Source of the DNA: CAZLFA01 sp964558665
Lineage (GTDB): Bacteria; Desulfobacterota; Syntrophia; Syntrophales; PHBD01
Direction: 5' to 3'
Assembly: GCA_964558665.1 (NCBI GenBank)
Contig: CAZLFA010000033.1
Coordinates: 1-41,073 of the forward strand
Length of the DNA: 41,073 nt
The notes under the pieces were generated by a model. That model saw nothing but the letters and a program-made list of their open reading frames with translations. It was not told the origin of the DNA and ran no database searches. A program made the translations under genes and the position numbers. Positions 9,494 through 18,125 of the stretch are shown here, one piece after another; the first letter of the stretch is position 1, and each line of letters opens with the position of its first letter.

Positions 9494-11191
9494 ATGAAGA
9501 AGATATGTACTTTTATCACAGGCATTATCCTGTTCTGGGCGGTTAACGCGGGAGCAAACAACATGACGGTAACGGGCGACATGGGGTCCGCTATCCGTTA
9601 TCAGCTTCAGGAACAGGTTACCGCAGGTGACGGAATGAGGACGCTTGTCTTGAGCTTCGTTGTCCCCCAATCTTACGAGTCGCCTACATACAGACAGGAG
9701 ATATCCGGTTTCAATCTTACCTTTTCTCCTCAGCCCCAGGATCGCAAGGAAAGCAGGGATGATCGCGGCAACAGGATCATTACGGCTACCTGGTCGGACC
9801 CGCCGCGGACTGTCGATGTCCGTCTTTCATGCAATGCATCCAATGTCACTAAGCTGAAGACACTCGCAACACAGGCCCCTTTTCCTCTGAATTCGGTAGA
9901 CCCCGGCGTAAGGGTTTACCTGAAGCATACCGACCTGGTGCAGGTAAATGAACCGCGTATCCGCGAACGTGCCGCTCAGCTCACTTCGGGAGTGAAGACG
10001 CAGTACGACGCAGTGCAGAGGGTTATTTCGTGGGTTGTGGATCACGTACGCTATGTAACCCCGCCCCAGCAATATGACGCCATCTACTCCCTCGAATCAG
10101 GAAAAGGCAACTGCCAGAATTACTCGCACCTGAGCGCTGCACTCTTAAGATCGGCAGGTGTGCCCGTGCGCATCGTGAATGGAATAACGCTTGACCGCGG
10201 GTATGACATCTCATGGCAGAAGGGCATCATGACCTTCAAGATGGGCAAGGGTAGACATTCCTGGATCGAAGTGTGGTTTCCGGACCTCGGCTGGGTGCCT
10301 TTCGATCCGCAGAATACTGTACTTTTTGTTTCCAATCGCTTTATCCGTGTTGAGGTCGGCATGGATAACAATGAAACAAAGAACGACGGTCTGGTGCGCT
10401 GGTCACAGACGGCGAACGCCCGCACCAAACCGACTCTGCAGGAGAATATCGGTGCAGAATTTGTAAATGACGCAGTCAAGATAAAAGGCAAACAAGAGGC
10501 TTATGGTCCCAAGAACCTTCTTCTGACTCCTTCCGTAAAAGCGGACTTCAAGCAGATCGAAGTGGAGCCGACTCCGCTTCCGCCGGTCATTTCCGATGCG
10601 GAAAGAAAAAAACTGAAATTCGTAAAACGTTTTCTGTTCGGGAATCTTGAGTATCCGGAGAACATCGATTTTGCCTTTCCGCGGGCTACCAGGAAAAAAG
10701 GAAGAAATCAGTTTGAAATGTCCAGGAGTTTTCTGGTGGAGACGGCCGAGTTCGTTACCCATAAAGGCATTCAGTATGCCCAGGTAGTCGTTCTGCAGAA
10801 GCCGGTAAAGCTGGAACAGATAGGTCTTGCTCTTCATAAATTCGGGGGCGACGGACAGATATGGTTGGATTTGTTCCGGGATGATCAGGGAAAACCGGGG
10901 GAATTGATCGGAAAGAGTAATTTTAAATCTCTGGATGAGCTTTCTCCCCGACCGGGTTACCGTTGGGAGAATTTTGATTTTACCAGAGAGAACATTGTCC
11001 TGATGCCCGGGTCATACTGGATCGCCCTGGGCTACACGGGCGACCCTGTCATCAACTGGTTTTATACATATGGAAAGCCTGTCGGTCCGGTTGAAGGGAC
11101 TCGCTACCGCAGAGAGTTCGAAGACAGGGAATGGAGCAATGCCCTGAGTTATGAGTTTAATTATAAGGTAATGGGGCTCACCACAAAATAA
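9494..11191 (+). CDS. exported transglutaminase-like protein
   Basis: 565 residues from ATG 9494, preceded by AGGAGAGG at a 5-base spacing. A signal peptide (residues 1-19, roughly to VNAGA) is followed by a beta-rich N-terminal domain and a transglutaminase-like core. The catalytic triad is intact: Cys207 in GKGNCQNYSHL, His255 in GRHSWIEVW and Asp271 in WVPFDPQN. Residues about 400-560 form a separate beta-sandwich-like domain (YAQVVVLQKPVKLEQIGLAL and PGSYWIALGYTG) of unknown role, reminiscent of a carbohydrate- or protein-binding module. Likely a periplasmic or surface protease or cross-linking enzyme; members of this superfamily act on cell-wall or secreted proteins. Immediately downstream is a palindromic repeat. 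Confidence 0.88.
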   Translation: MKKICTFITGIILFWAVNAGANNMTVTGDMGSAIRYQLQEQVTAGDGMRTLVLSFVVPQSYESPTYRQEISGFNLTFSPQPQDRKESRDDRGNRIITATWSDPPRTVDVRLSCNASNVTKLKTLATQAPFPLNSVDPGVRVYLKHTDLVQVNEPRIRERAAQLTSGVKTQYDAVQRVISWVVDHVRYVTPPQQYDAIYSLESGKGNCQNYSHLSAALLRSAGVPVRIVNGITLDRGYDISWQKGIMTFKMGKGRHSWIEVWFPDLGWVPFDPQNTVLFVSNRFIRVEVGMDNNETKNDGLVRWSQTANARTKPTLQENIGAEFVNDAVKIKGKQEAYGPKNLLLTPSVKADFKQIEVEPTPLPPVISDAERKKLKFVKRFLFGNLEYPENIDFAFPRATRKKGRNQFEMSRSFLVETAEFVTHKGIQYAQVVVLQKPVKLEQIGLALHKFGGDGQIWLDLFRDDQGKPGELIGKSNFKSLDELSPRPGYRWENFDFTRENIVLMPGSYWIALGYTGDPVINWFYTYGKPVGPVEGTRYRREFEDREWSNALSYEFNYKVMGLTTK

Positions 11192-11193
11192 TA

Positions 11194-11315
11194 TCCGGTT
11201 CTGAATCGGAGTGCTGGCTGCGTTGGCATCGTTGTCGGCTCCTCGACGTACCTTAAAGTACGACTGCGTCGCCTCCTCCTCGCCGCCTTGCCATAAGGTC
11301 TGATTGAGAACCGGA
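11194..11315. repeat. intergenic palindromic repeat element (about 120 bp, MITE/REP-like)
   Basis: Terminal inverted repeats CCGGTTCTGAATC (11195-11207) and GATTGAGAACCGG (11302-11314) match at 12 of 13 positions. At the centre is a second dyad, CGTAC-CTTAAA-GTACG (11247-11262), within a CG-rich stretch containing GACTGCGTCGCCTCC. The element begins 3 bases after a stop codon and fills the gap to the next gene. There is no coding capacity. I see no second copy in this window; similar ones elsewhere in the genome are expected but cannot be checked here. Confidence 0.7.
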
Positions 11316-11333
11316 ATAACAGGCACAGTTGAA

Positions 11334-11582
11334 ATGGATGATGACAGGTGGGAAGTCGTCTATACGGCATCCGGCATGGCCCAGGCGGCGATTGTTCAGG
11401 GGAGGCTGGAAGCGGAAGGAATTCAGGCTCATCTGCAGTATGAAGCGGCAGGGCAGATTTATGCCATAACAATAGACGGCCTGGGCGAAGTCAGGGTGCT
11501 CGTTCAGGAGCATGAGGCCGGTGCTGCCAGACAGGTTCTTGAGCAGACGTATGAGGATGGTGACATCGACTGGGAGCAGTGA
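11334..11582 (+). CDS. DUF2007-like small protein
   Basis: 82 residues starting with MDDDRWEVVYTASG. It matches the short DUF2007 family (putative prokaryotic signal-transducing proteins): WEVVYTASGMAQAAIVQGRLEAEG, then a strand ending in VRVLVQEHEAGAARQVL. The fold is ferredoxin-like and the function unknown. ATG 11334 is chosen because an upstream in-frame TTG at 11304 lies inside the palindromic repeat. The ribosome site is weak (AGG about 10 bases upstream). The repeat between this gene and the transglutaminase may separate their transcripts. Confidence 0.75.
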   Translation: MDDDRWEVVYTASGMAQAAIVQGRLEAEGIQAHLQYEAAGQIYAITIDGLGEVRVLVQEHEAGAARQVLEQTYEDGDIDWEQ

Positions 11583-11596
11583 GGGCGCTGAAAAAA

Positions 11597-12604
11597 TTAA
11601 AAGATACCGTCGAGGGTTGTGCCGCATGCAGGACATAATGCGCCTCGCAGCCTGATGTTCTCAATGAGGTAGCCGTATCTCCTGATCAGCTTTTCTCCAC
11701 ATTTTGAACAGAATGTATCTTCTCCCCCGTCGCCGGGGACATTGCCGCTGTAGACATACTTAAGACCCCCGGCCTTTCCTGTCTCTATCGCCCGATTAAT
11801 GGATTCCAGCGGTGTCGGCCCCGGGGTATTCATCTTATAGCGGGGATAAAAACGGCTGATATGCCAGGGAGTTTCCGGTCCGATCGAATGGATGAAACCG
11901 GCTATTTTACTAAGCTCCTCCTCGCTGTCGTTCAGGCCGGGAATAAGGAGAGTCGTTATCTCAACCCAGATTCCCAGGGCTTTCATTCTTCTCAAAGTAT
12001 CAAGAACCGGCTGCAGGTGCGCCCCGCAGTGTTTTCTGTAAAATTCTTCACTGAAGGATTTGAGATCAACATTGGCGCCATCCAGGTATGGCGCGACGGT
12101 TTCCAGCGCCTCCCCGGTCATGAAGCCGTTCGTTACAAAGACGTTCCTGATCCCCTCCCGGCTGGCGAGTTTTGCGACGTCGAGGGCGAATTCGAAATAA
12201 ATTGTCGGCTCGGTGTAGGTATAGGCGATGGTTTTTGATCCGGAGCGCACAGCCCCCTTAACGACTTCGGAGGGATCGATTTGTCTGCCGGAGATAAGCC
12301 CCGATTCTGATGGCATCTGGGAAATCTCGTGGTTCTGACAAAAAATGCATCTCAGGTTGCATCCCATGGTGGCGATTGAATAGGACTTGGAACCGGGGAA
12401 GACGTGAAAAAGAGGTTTTTTTTCTATGGGGTCGATATTTTCGGCGATAACCATGCCGTATACCAGGCTGTATAATATGCCGTCTCTGTTCTCGCGCACC
12501 CCGCAGATGCCTTTCCTTGACGGTGCGATTGTACAGCGGTGAGCGCAGAGGGCGCACTTTACCCTGCCGTCTTCAAGTTTTTCGTATAGCATTGCCTCGG
12601 TCAT
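11597..12604 (-). CDS. amrS: AmmeMemoRadiSam-type radical SAM enzyme
   Basis: A 335-residue radical SAM protein. The cluster motif is Cys82-x3-Cys86-x2-Cys89 (GCNLRCIFCQN). Before it, four cysteines (17, 20, 24, 34) form a zinc-knuckle-like segment KCALCAHRC...GICGVREN that is typical of the AmrS family (formerly grouped with PflA-like activases). The C-terminus has a zinc-ribbon-like CSKCGEKL...CPACGTT. In other genomes AmrS accompanies Memo and AMMECR1 homologues; neither is visible here and the reaction is unknown. Its ATG overlaps the stop of the upstream methyltransferase (ATGA), so the two are translationally coupled. Third gene of a leftward moaA-methyltransferase-amrS operon. Confidence 0.88.
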   Translation of the reverse strand: MTEAMLYEKLEDGRVKCALCAHRCTIAPSRKGICGVRENRDGILYSLVYGMVIAENIDPIEKKPLFHVFPGSKSYSIATMGCNLRCIFCQNHEISQMPSESGLISGRQIDPSEVVKGAVRSGSKTIAYTYTEPTIYFEFALDVAKLASREGIRNVFVTNGFMTGEALETVAPYLDGANVDLKSFSEEFYRKHCGAHLQPVLDTLRRMKALGIWVEITTLLIPGLNDSEEELSKIAGFIHSIGPETPWHISRFYPRYKMNTPGPTPLESINRAIETGKAGGLKYVYSGNVPGDGGEDTFCSKCGEKLIRRYGYLIENIRLRGALCPACGTTLDGIF

Positions 12605-13368
12605 TTGGTGACCCGTATAGCGCCCTGAACGGGCATGCCTCTTTCAGCGTTCATTTTAAAAGGCACCCTCAGAGGGTCTTGGATCGCCCGGTAAGAAAAT
12701 GTAACCGGAAAAGAAAGCCCCAGAAACGCTCCAAAAGGATTTTTGATAACCGGCATCGCTTCCTCGATCATCGTTGCGAAGCCGTACCATCCATAGGGGA
12801 AAAAGAGAACGCTCCCCCATCTGATTCTTGCCCCCCTGAGTTGATTTCTTACCATGTGGGTCAACTCGAATATGGAGAAGAAGCGGGCATGGTTGTATAT
12901 GGAATCTCTTGTCATGCCGGAAAGCCTGCGCTGCATGGCGATAAGTGAGTATTTGTTCAGCACGCCGAGGAATATGCGTCCGCGGCAGACCCTGATTGCT
13001 TCGCTTATGGCTTTTTGTGGATCGGTTGTAAATTCGAGTGACGTCATCAGGGTGACGATGTCGAATTCGTTATCGGAAAAAGGAAGGTCTTCAGCGCTTC
13101 CCTGCTGAAGATCGGCGTGCGAGCCGAACTTTTTTCCGGCAATGTCAAGCATGAAAGGGGAGGGATCGATGCCTGTTACATGGCATCCCTTGGCATGGTA
13201 CAGGAAAAGGTGATCTCCCGTGCCGCAGCCGATATCCAGAAGCCTTTCACCCGCCCGCGGTTCCAGCAGATCCAGAATGAGGTTCTTCTCGCGGGCGTCT
13301 ATATACATGCCGGTAGGCGTCTGCAGCCAATCGTCATATGTCCTGGCGATTTCCTCATGGAAGATCAT
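12601..13368 (-). CDS. class I SAM-dependent methyltransferase
   Basis: 255 residues with the canonical Rossmann methyltransferase motifs: motif I LLDIGCGTGDHLFLY (about residues 42-56), GIDPSPFML for the ribose-binding acidic strand, and DIVTLMTSLEF for motif IV. It is in the UbiE/Methyltransf_11 group. The C-terminal part (FFPYGWYGFATMIEEAMP and following) is hydrophobic and not diagnostic. The substrate is unknown. It sits 29 bases after moaA and overlaps amrS by 4 bases, so the three are probably one transcript; whether the methyl acceptor relates to molybdopterin or to AmrS chemistry cannot be said. Confidence 0.85.
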   Translation of the reverse strand: MIFHEEIARTYDDWLQTPTGMYIDAREKNLILDLLEPRAGERLLDIGCGTGDHLFLYHAKGCHVTGIDPSPFMLDIAGKKFGSHADLQQGSAEDLPFSDNEFDIVTLMTSLEFTTDPQKAISEAIRVCRGRIFLGVLNKYSLIAMQRRLSGMTRDSIYNHARFFSIFELTHMVRNQLRGARIRWGSVLFFPYGWYGFATMIEEAMPVIKNPFGAFLGLSFPVTFSYRAIQDPLRVPFKMNAERGMPVQGAIRVTK

Positions 13369-13397
13369 ATAGAATAACCTTTCCCGATAAGAAAATA

Positions 13398-14390
13398 TTA
13401 TCCTCCGATAGCAGACATTCCTTTAAGACACTTTTTTACGGCAACGGTCTCCTGCAGAGAGCCGTGCCTCAGGGGTTTTCTCGCAATAGCATCTTTTATA
13501 ATAGTCTTGAGTTCCTCGTCCGTGCATCCGCTTCTCAAAGCGTCTTTCAGATCGGTTTCCTCTTCTGCCAGAAGACAGGTGCGCAGATGGCCTTCTGCTG
13601 TAAGGCGTAAGCGATTGCATGTCTCACAGAAATCATGGCTTACCGGACTTATAAAGCCGATTTCACCCAGTCCTTCATCAATACGGTACAACTGAGCCGG
13701 CCCGTCAATTTTCCTCCGCTTCTTTTCTACAGCCTTCAGGATGTGATGCCTGCGAATACGCTTCTTGATTACATCATTGGAGAGATAACTGCCCAGATTG
13801 TGTATAAGCGCGCCTCCCATCGGCATCAGCTCGATGAATCTGATTTGATAAGGCTTCTCGACGGACATCCTGGCAAAGTCGCCAATCTCGTCATCGTTCA
13901 GGCCGTTGACCACCACAACGTTGATTTTAATGGGGGAAAACCCCAACTCCTGGACGGCGTCTATGCCCCGCAGAACCGTATCAAGATTACCTCCCCTCGT
14001 TATGGATGAGTATTTTTCCCTGTTCAGGGAGTCCAGGCTGATGTTGATGCGTTTCATGCCGGCGTCTGCGAGTTGCGTTGCGTACTTTTCCAGAAGAATT
14101 CCGTTTGTCGTCAAACTGACGTCTTCGAGGCCTTCAATGTCTCCCAGAGAACGGATAAAATCGATGACGCCTCTCCTTGACAGCGGTTCTCCGCCCGTGA
14201 TGCGCACCTTTGATATGCCCATCTTCACGGTTTCCCTGATGACCCTGAGAATTTCCTCATACCGGAGAATGTCGTCATGACCGAGGAGAGAAAGTCCCTC
14301 TTTCGGCATGCAGTAAATGCACCGAAGGTTGCAGCGGTCTGTGATGGAAACCCTCAGATAATTGATGTCGCGGTTGAACGGATCTATCAT
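13398..14390 (-). CDS. moaA: GTP 3',8-cyclase (molybdenum cofactor biosynthesis MoaA)
   Basis: A 330-residue radical SAM enzyme for the first step of molybdopterin synthesis, turning GTP into 3',8-cyclo-7,8-dihydro-GTP. It has the N-terminal cluster motif Cys20-x3-Cys24-x2-Cys27 (DRCNLRCIYCMP) and the SAM-binding ITGGEPLSRRG. The C-terminal substrate-side cluster uses Cys255, Cys258 and Cys272 (CETCNRLRLT...LRTCLL). The chain ends in the conserved Gly-Gly tail needed for activity, and its length is normal. It is first in a leftward operon. Other moa genes are not in the window, but its presence implies molybdenum or tungsten enzymes in this organism. The 234-base gap upstream to the lipoprotein gene has no clear moaA promoter. 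Confidence 0.97.
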   Translation of the reverse strand: MIDPFNRDINYLRVSITDRCNLRCIYCMPKEGLSLLGHDDILRYEEILRVIRETVKMGISKVRITGGEPLSRRGVIDFIRSLGDIEGLEDVSLTTNGILLEKYATQLADAGMKRINISLDSLNREKYSSITRGGNLDTVLRGIDAVQELGFSPIKINVVVVNGLNDDEIGDFARMSVEKPYQIRFIELMPMGGALIHNLGSYLSNDVIKKRIRRHHILKAVEKKRRKIDGPAQLYRIDEGLGEIGFISPVSHDFCETCNRLRLTAEGHLRTCLLAEEETDLKDALRSGCTDEELKTIIKDAIARKPLRHGSLQETVAVKKCLKGMSAIGG

Positions 14391-14624
14391 TTATGGTACC
14401 TGTAAATACTTATTTTTAAAATGCACTAACATAGTTATGGGTTCATGACAAGCTGTGAACTTGCCAAGGCCGAAGAGGGGGCAATTGCAAAGGCATGCTG
14501 CGCTGACGGATAAGGTTTTGCTTGACAAAGTGTCCAAAAAATAATAGTAAAATCCAAATATTGGTTGATCGTCATCACGGAAACTCACAATATCAGGGCT
14601 TTTCCAGCAAGGAGGGTTAAGATA

Positions 14625-15482
14625 ATGAGAACACACGGGAAATACAAAATACACTTTTTCCTCTCCGCATTGATTCTTTTTTCCATTGCCGTCAGTTTTT
14701 CCGGTTGCGGCACTCCGCAGTTCAGATCCCCCATGTTTCAGTATAACGATTATACAACCTGGGGGCCTAATGCTCTTACCTGGAACGGAAGAGATCTGAT
14801 TATGGGAGACCGTAATCTTGTCATGGAAATAAATTTTATCGATACGGAAAGATACATGGCCGTCGATTTTCTTAATGAGGTTGAAGGCTATTTCCGGTAC
14901 TCAAGAGATCCTTATTCCATTTCGAGTGTAAAAAATTTAAATATTTCAGGACTTGCCTGGGAAGGGGAGTCCGCTTCCAAAGGATATTTGTGGGTCGCCG
15001 ACAGCAATAACAGGCAGATCGTAAAGCTTGGCAATAATTATGAAGTCATCCAGCAGTTTGATTCACCTGCCGAATTTCCGAGAGGACTTGCCTATGACGG
15101 CGCCAACCTGTGGGTGGCTGATGCAAAGAACGCGAAGATTTACAAGATTTCCGCTACTGACGGGTCGGTGACAGGCGAGTATCAGTCACCCATAAAGTCA
15201 CCCGTTGGTATCGCCTGGGATTGTGAAGGCTTATGGATTGTGGGCATGGATACCTGCAAAACGGTAACCAGTTCATGTTACACACCCGCTCTGATCAAAC
15301 TTGATGTCAAAAGCGGCAAGATTGCACTTGAATCAAGTCTGCCGGGACAGATTTCCCGGCCTTCCGCGATGGCGTGGGTGGATGGTATCCTCTGGATCAG
15401 TGATTCCCATACAAACCGTGTCTTCAATATCTCAGCAGGCGGCAGCAGTTCCAAGGACGATACGGTTTACTTGCGCAAATAG
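14625..15482 (+). CDS. beta-propeller (NHL/Vgb-like) lipoprotein
   Basis: 285 residues from ATG 14625, with an excellent ribosome site (AAGGAGGG). Residues 1-28 form a lipoprotein signal ending SFSGC, with Cys28 as the lipidated residue. The rest has repeating units of the type GLAWEGES..LWVADSNNRQIVKL, GLAYDGANLWVADAKNAKIYKI, GIAWDCEGLWIVGMD and AMAWVDGILWISDSHTNRV. These are four or more blades of an NHL/SMP-30/virginiamycin-lyase-like propeller. Likely attached to the outer or inner membrane facing the periplasm. The propeller may be a binding scaffold; no enzyme residues can be assigned. A perfect TTGACA lies at 14522-14527, about 100 bases upstream, but its -10 is poor. A strong terminator follows. 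Confidence 0.85.
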   Translation: MRTHGKYKIHFFLSALILFSIAVSFSGCGTPQFRSPMFQYNDYTTWGPNALTWNGRDLIMGDRNLVMEINFIDTERYMAVDFLNEVEGYFRYSRDPYSISSVKNLNISGLAWEGESASKGYLWVADSNNRQIVKLGNNYEVIQQFDSPAEFPRGLAYDGANLWVADAKNAKIYKISATDGSVTGEYQSPIKSPVGIAWDCEGLWIVGMDTCKTVTSSCYTPALIKLDVKSGKIALESSLPGQISRPSAMAWVDGILWISDSHTNRVFNISAGGSSSKDDTVYLRK

Positions 15483-15505
15483 TTTACATCTATAGCAAAC
15501 TCCTG

Positions 15506-15548
15506 CCGGCTGTTGGGATGATTATTCGACAACAGCCGGTTTTTTTTT
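15506..15548 (+). terminator. rho-independent terminator after the propeller lipoprotein
   Basis: A perfect 10-bp GC-rich stem (CCGGCTGTTG at 15506-15515 with CAACAGCCGG at 15530-15539) and 14-base loop are followed directly by nine T residues (15540-15548). This is a classical intrinsic terminator that isolates the lipoprotein gene from the PilT gene. Confidence 0.95.
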
Positions 15549-15582
15549 GAGGTTTCTTTTCCCGCGCTGAAAAGGTTAAACC

Positions 15583-15611
15583 TTGACAAGTGCCCGCCTA
15601 TCTCCTATACT
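15583..15611 (+). promoter_or_regulatory. sigma-70 promoter for the pilT operon
   Basis: TTGACA (15583-15588, consensus) and TATACT (15606-15611, five of six) are separated by exactly 17 bases, downstream of a terminator and 79 bases before the PilT start. This is the strongest housekeeping promoter in the window. Confidence 0.8.
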
Positions 15612-15689
15612 CCCGTCATAAAAATCTTTTTTCCAAATCCACTTAATACTTGCAGTTAATTAACTCAAAATAATCCAAGGAGGAACCTG

Positions 15690-16772
15690 ATGGCAAAGAT
15701 AGATGCCTTTTTTGAACTCATGAACAAGGAAGGTGCCTCTGACCTTCACCTGGTTACCGGACAGCAGCCTGCACTGAGAATACGGGGAGAGATTGAAAGA
15801 ATAAAATATGATGTCCTCGACAATGACGGTTTGAAGGCCATGCTGTACGAAATCACGCCCGAAGCCAAGGTCAAACAGTTTGAGGAAACCGGCGATGTGG
15901 ATTTCGCTTACGAAATCCCGGGTCTTGCACGGTACAGGGCCAATTTCTTCCAGCAGAAGTACGGGTGCGGCGCTGTCTTCAGAGAAATCCCCAGCAAGAT
16001 TCTAACCGCTGAACAACTCGGATTACCGGCGGTTATATCAAAACTGGCTTCACTTCCCCGAGGACTGGTGCTGGTTACAGGCCCTACGGGCAGCGGCAAA
16101 TCGACAACGCTCGCGGCGATCATTGATGAGGCGAACCGCCTCCGCAAGGATCACATCATTACTGTTGAGGATCCCATCGAATTTGTTCACCAGAGTCAAA
16201 GTTGTATCGTAAATCATCGCGAGGTGGGGCTTCATACGAAATCGTTTTCTGCTGCTCTTCGCGGCGCCCTGCGTGAAGATCCGGACATCATCCTGGTCGG
16301 TGAAATGAGAGACCTGGAAACCATATCGCTGGCCATTGAGGCGGCATCAACAGGTCACCTGGTATTTGGAACTCTGCACACGACAAGTGCTGCAAAGACG
16401 GTGGACAGGGTCATTGAGGTCTTTCCCTCCAGTGAGCAGGCGCAGATCAGATCCACACTTGCGGACGGCATCAGGGCTGTCGTGGCCCAGGTTCTATTTA
16501 AGAGAGCGGACAAAAAGGGTCGGTGTGCGGCTTTGGAAATCATGATTGCCAACTCGGCAGTAAGAAATCTGATTCGCGAATCCAAGACCTTCCAGATTCC
16601 ATCCATGATCCAGACAGGAAAGAAGTTCGGCATGCAGCTTCTGGATGACGCTATCATGGACCTTGTCAACAAGGGATGGATCGCCCCGGATGACGCCTAT
16701 GCGAAATGCAACGACAAGGCAAAATTCAGACCGATGCTGAAGTCCCCGCCCACCGATTTTACAGAGGTATAG
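15690..16772 (+). CDS. pilT: type IV pilus retraction ATPase PilT
   Basis: A 360-residue hexameric ATPase that powers pilus retraction at the inner membrane. Motifs in order: PAS-like N-terminal domain (SDLHLVTGQQPALRIRGE), Walker A GPTGSGKST (131-139), Asp box ITVEDPIEF (157-165), Walker B DIILVGEMRD (199-208), His box TGHLVFGTLHT (221-231). The PilT-specific AIRNLIRE motif is present as AVRNLIRE near residue 290. Ribosome site AAGGAGG precedes the ATG. It is followed 43 bases later by a second PilT-type ATPase. Pilin and pilus assembly genes are not in the window. Confidence 0.95.
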   Translation: MAKIDAFFELMNKEGASDLHLVTGQQPALRIRGEIERIKYDVLDNDGLKAMLYEITPEAKVKQFEETGDVDFAYEIPGLARYRANFFQQKYGCGAVFREIPSKILTAEQLGLPAVISKLASLPRGLVLVTGPTGSGKSTTLAAIIDEANRLRKDHIITVEDPIEFVHQSQSCIVNHREVGLHTKSFSAALRGALREDPDIILVGEMRDLETISLAIEAASTGHLVFGTLHTTSAAKTVDRVIEVFPSSEQAQIRSTLADGIRAVVAQVLFKRADKKGRCAALEIMIANSAVRNLIRESKTFQIPSMIQTGKKFGMQLLDDAIMDLVNKGWIAPDDAYAKCNDKAKFRPMLKSPPTDFTEV

Positions 16773-16815
16773 TTTAACCGTTTTTTACCAGACAATTCCA
16801 GATAGAGGTAAGGCT

Positions 16816-18006
16816 ATGAGAAAACAGGAAATTGATTTTATTCTTACCAAGATGCTCGATTCGCATAAGAATGTCTCGGATCTAAATATTACCTCCGGAA
16901 AACCTTTTCAGGTTGAGACGTCCGGCGTCCTGGTTCCCGTAGAACTTGATCCGCCTTTCAATGTTCTGACCCCCCTGCAGACAGAGATATTTGCCCTTAA
17001 CCTGATCAACAGGGATCGGCGCCTGACGGAAATCCTTTTGAAAGAAGGATCGTGCGACTCTGCCTACGAACTTCCGGGCAAGGCCCGTTTCAGAGTCAAT
17101 ATCTTTTCACAGCGCGGCAACTATTCAATCGTCTTGAGAAAGCTGGAAACAAAGATTCCAACAATTGAGGAAATGAATCTTCCCGAAGCGTTCAAGAAAA
17201 TTTCACAGGAAAAAAACGGTATTGTTCTGGTTACGGGAGCTACGGGAAGCGGCAAGACGACATCGCTTGCTGCCGTCTTAAACGACATCAATGAGCAAAA
17301 ATCATTGCATATTGTAACACTCGAGGACCCTGTCGAGTTTGCCCATCCCCAAAAAAAAGCCACATTCAACCAGCGTGAACTGGGGCTCGATTATGACAGC
17401 TTTGCCACGGGCCTCCGTGCGGCTCTCAGGCAGGCGCCCAAGGTCATTCTCGTGGGAGAAATGCGCGACCGGGAGACAGTGGAAATTGCTCTTTCCGCGG
17501 CGGAGACAGGCCATCTTGTTCTCAGTACTCTTCACACAGTGGATGCCGGCCAGACAATAAACCGCATCCTCGGTATGTTTTCCATAGAAGAGGAGAAGCA
17601 GATCAGAATCCGCCTCGCTGACACGGTACGGTGGGTTGTATGCCAGAGACTTCTTCCCCAGGAGGGCGGCGGACGAGTGGCTGCATTTGAAATTATGGGA
17701 AGCAATCTGCGGGTGAAAGACACCATCCTGAACGGTGAGTCGGAAGGCAAAACTTACTATGAGATTATCCAGGCGGGTGCAGCATTCGGAATGGCCACCT
17801 TTGATGATTTCATTGTCAAATTATATACGGAGGGCAAGATCAGCGAGGATACGGCAAAGGCCTATGCTTCCAATAAGGGTATAGTGGGTCGGGGCATAGA
17901 TTCCGTGAAAAGCTCCAGGGGAGAAAAGACAACGGAACTCGGAAAACTGGAAGTGGACAAGAAATACGGAAAAGCCGACCCCGTCAAGCCGCCCTGGGAA
18001 AAATAA
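16816..18006 (+). CDS. second PilT/PilU-family ATPase
   Basis: A 396-residue paralogue of the preceding gene. It has SDLNITSGKPFQVETSG, Walker A GATGSGKTT (141-149), Asp box VTLEDPVEF, Walker B KVILVGEMRDRE and His box TGHLVLSTLHT. It lacks the AIRNLIRE retraction motif (the equivalent region reads NLRVKDTILNGE) and has a charged C-terminal extension of about 40 residues. This resembles PilU or other accessory PilT-like ATPases, which depend on PilT for retraction or tune its force. The exact subtype is uncertain, so no symbol is given. It is in the same operon as pilT; 119 bases separate it from the degenerate receiver gene. Confidence 0.9.
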   Translation: MRKQEIDFILTKMLDSHKNVSDLNITSGKPFQVETSGVLVPVELDPPFNVLTPLQTEIFALNLINRDRRLTEILLKEGSCDSAYELPGKARFRVNIFSQRGNYSIVLRKLETKIPTIEEMNLPEAFKKISQEKNGIVLVTGATGSGKTTSLAAVLNDINEQKSLHIVTLEDPVEFAHPQKKATFNQRELGLDYDSFATGLRAALRQAPKVILVGEMRDRETVEIALSAAETGHLVLSTLHTVDAGQTINRILGMFSIEEEKQIRIRLADTVRWVVCQRLLPQEGGGRVAAFEIMGSNLRVKDTILNGESEGKTYYEIIQAGAAFGMATFDDFIVKLYTEGKISEDTAKAYASNKGIVGRGIDSVKSSRGEKTTELGKLEVDKKYGKADPVKPPWEK

Positions 18007-18035
18007 CTTTCCGTTTCGGGAGTTATCGTATCGGT

Positions 18036-18052
18036 ATCCGGAATTTCCGGAT
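18036..18052. repeat. 17-bp perfect palindrome
   Basis: ATCCGGAA-T-TTCCGGAT lies in the 119-base gap between the second PilT-type gene and the receiver-like gene, 74 bases before the latter's start. It has the size and symmetry of a dimeric regulator site; no T-run follows, so it is not a terminator. Function is inference. Confidence 0.45.
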
Positions 18053-18125
18053 GCTGACGAGGAGTGGCTGTCTTTCAGATTTGAGCTTGCTTTGATAACT
18101 TTCAAAAAGAAAGGATGCAGGATAG

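Noticed and set aside
14441..14490. Inverted repeats upstream of moaA as a possible molybdenum-cofactor riboswitch
   Set aside because: The repeats are short (GTTCA/TGAAC, TTGCC/GGCAA) and I cannot match them to the known Moco RNA consensus.
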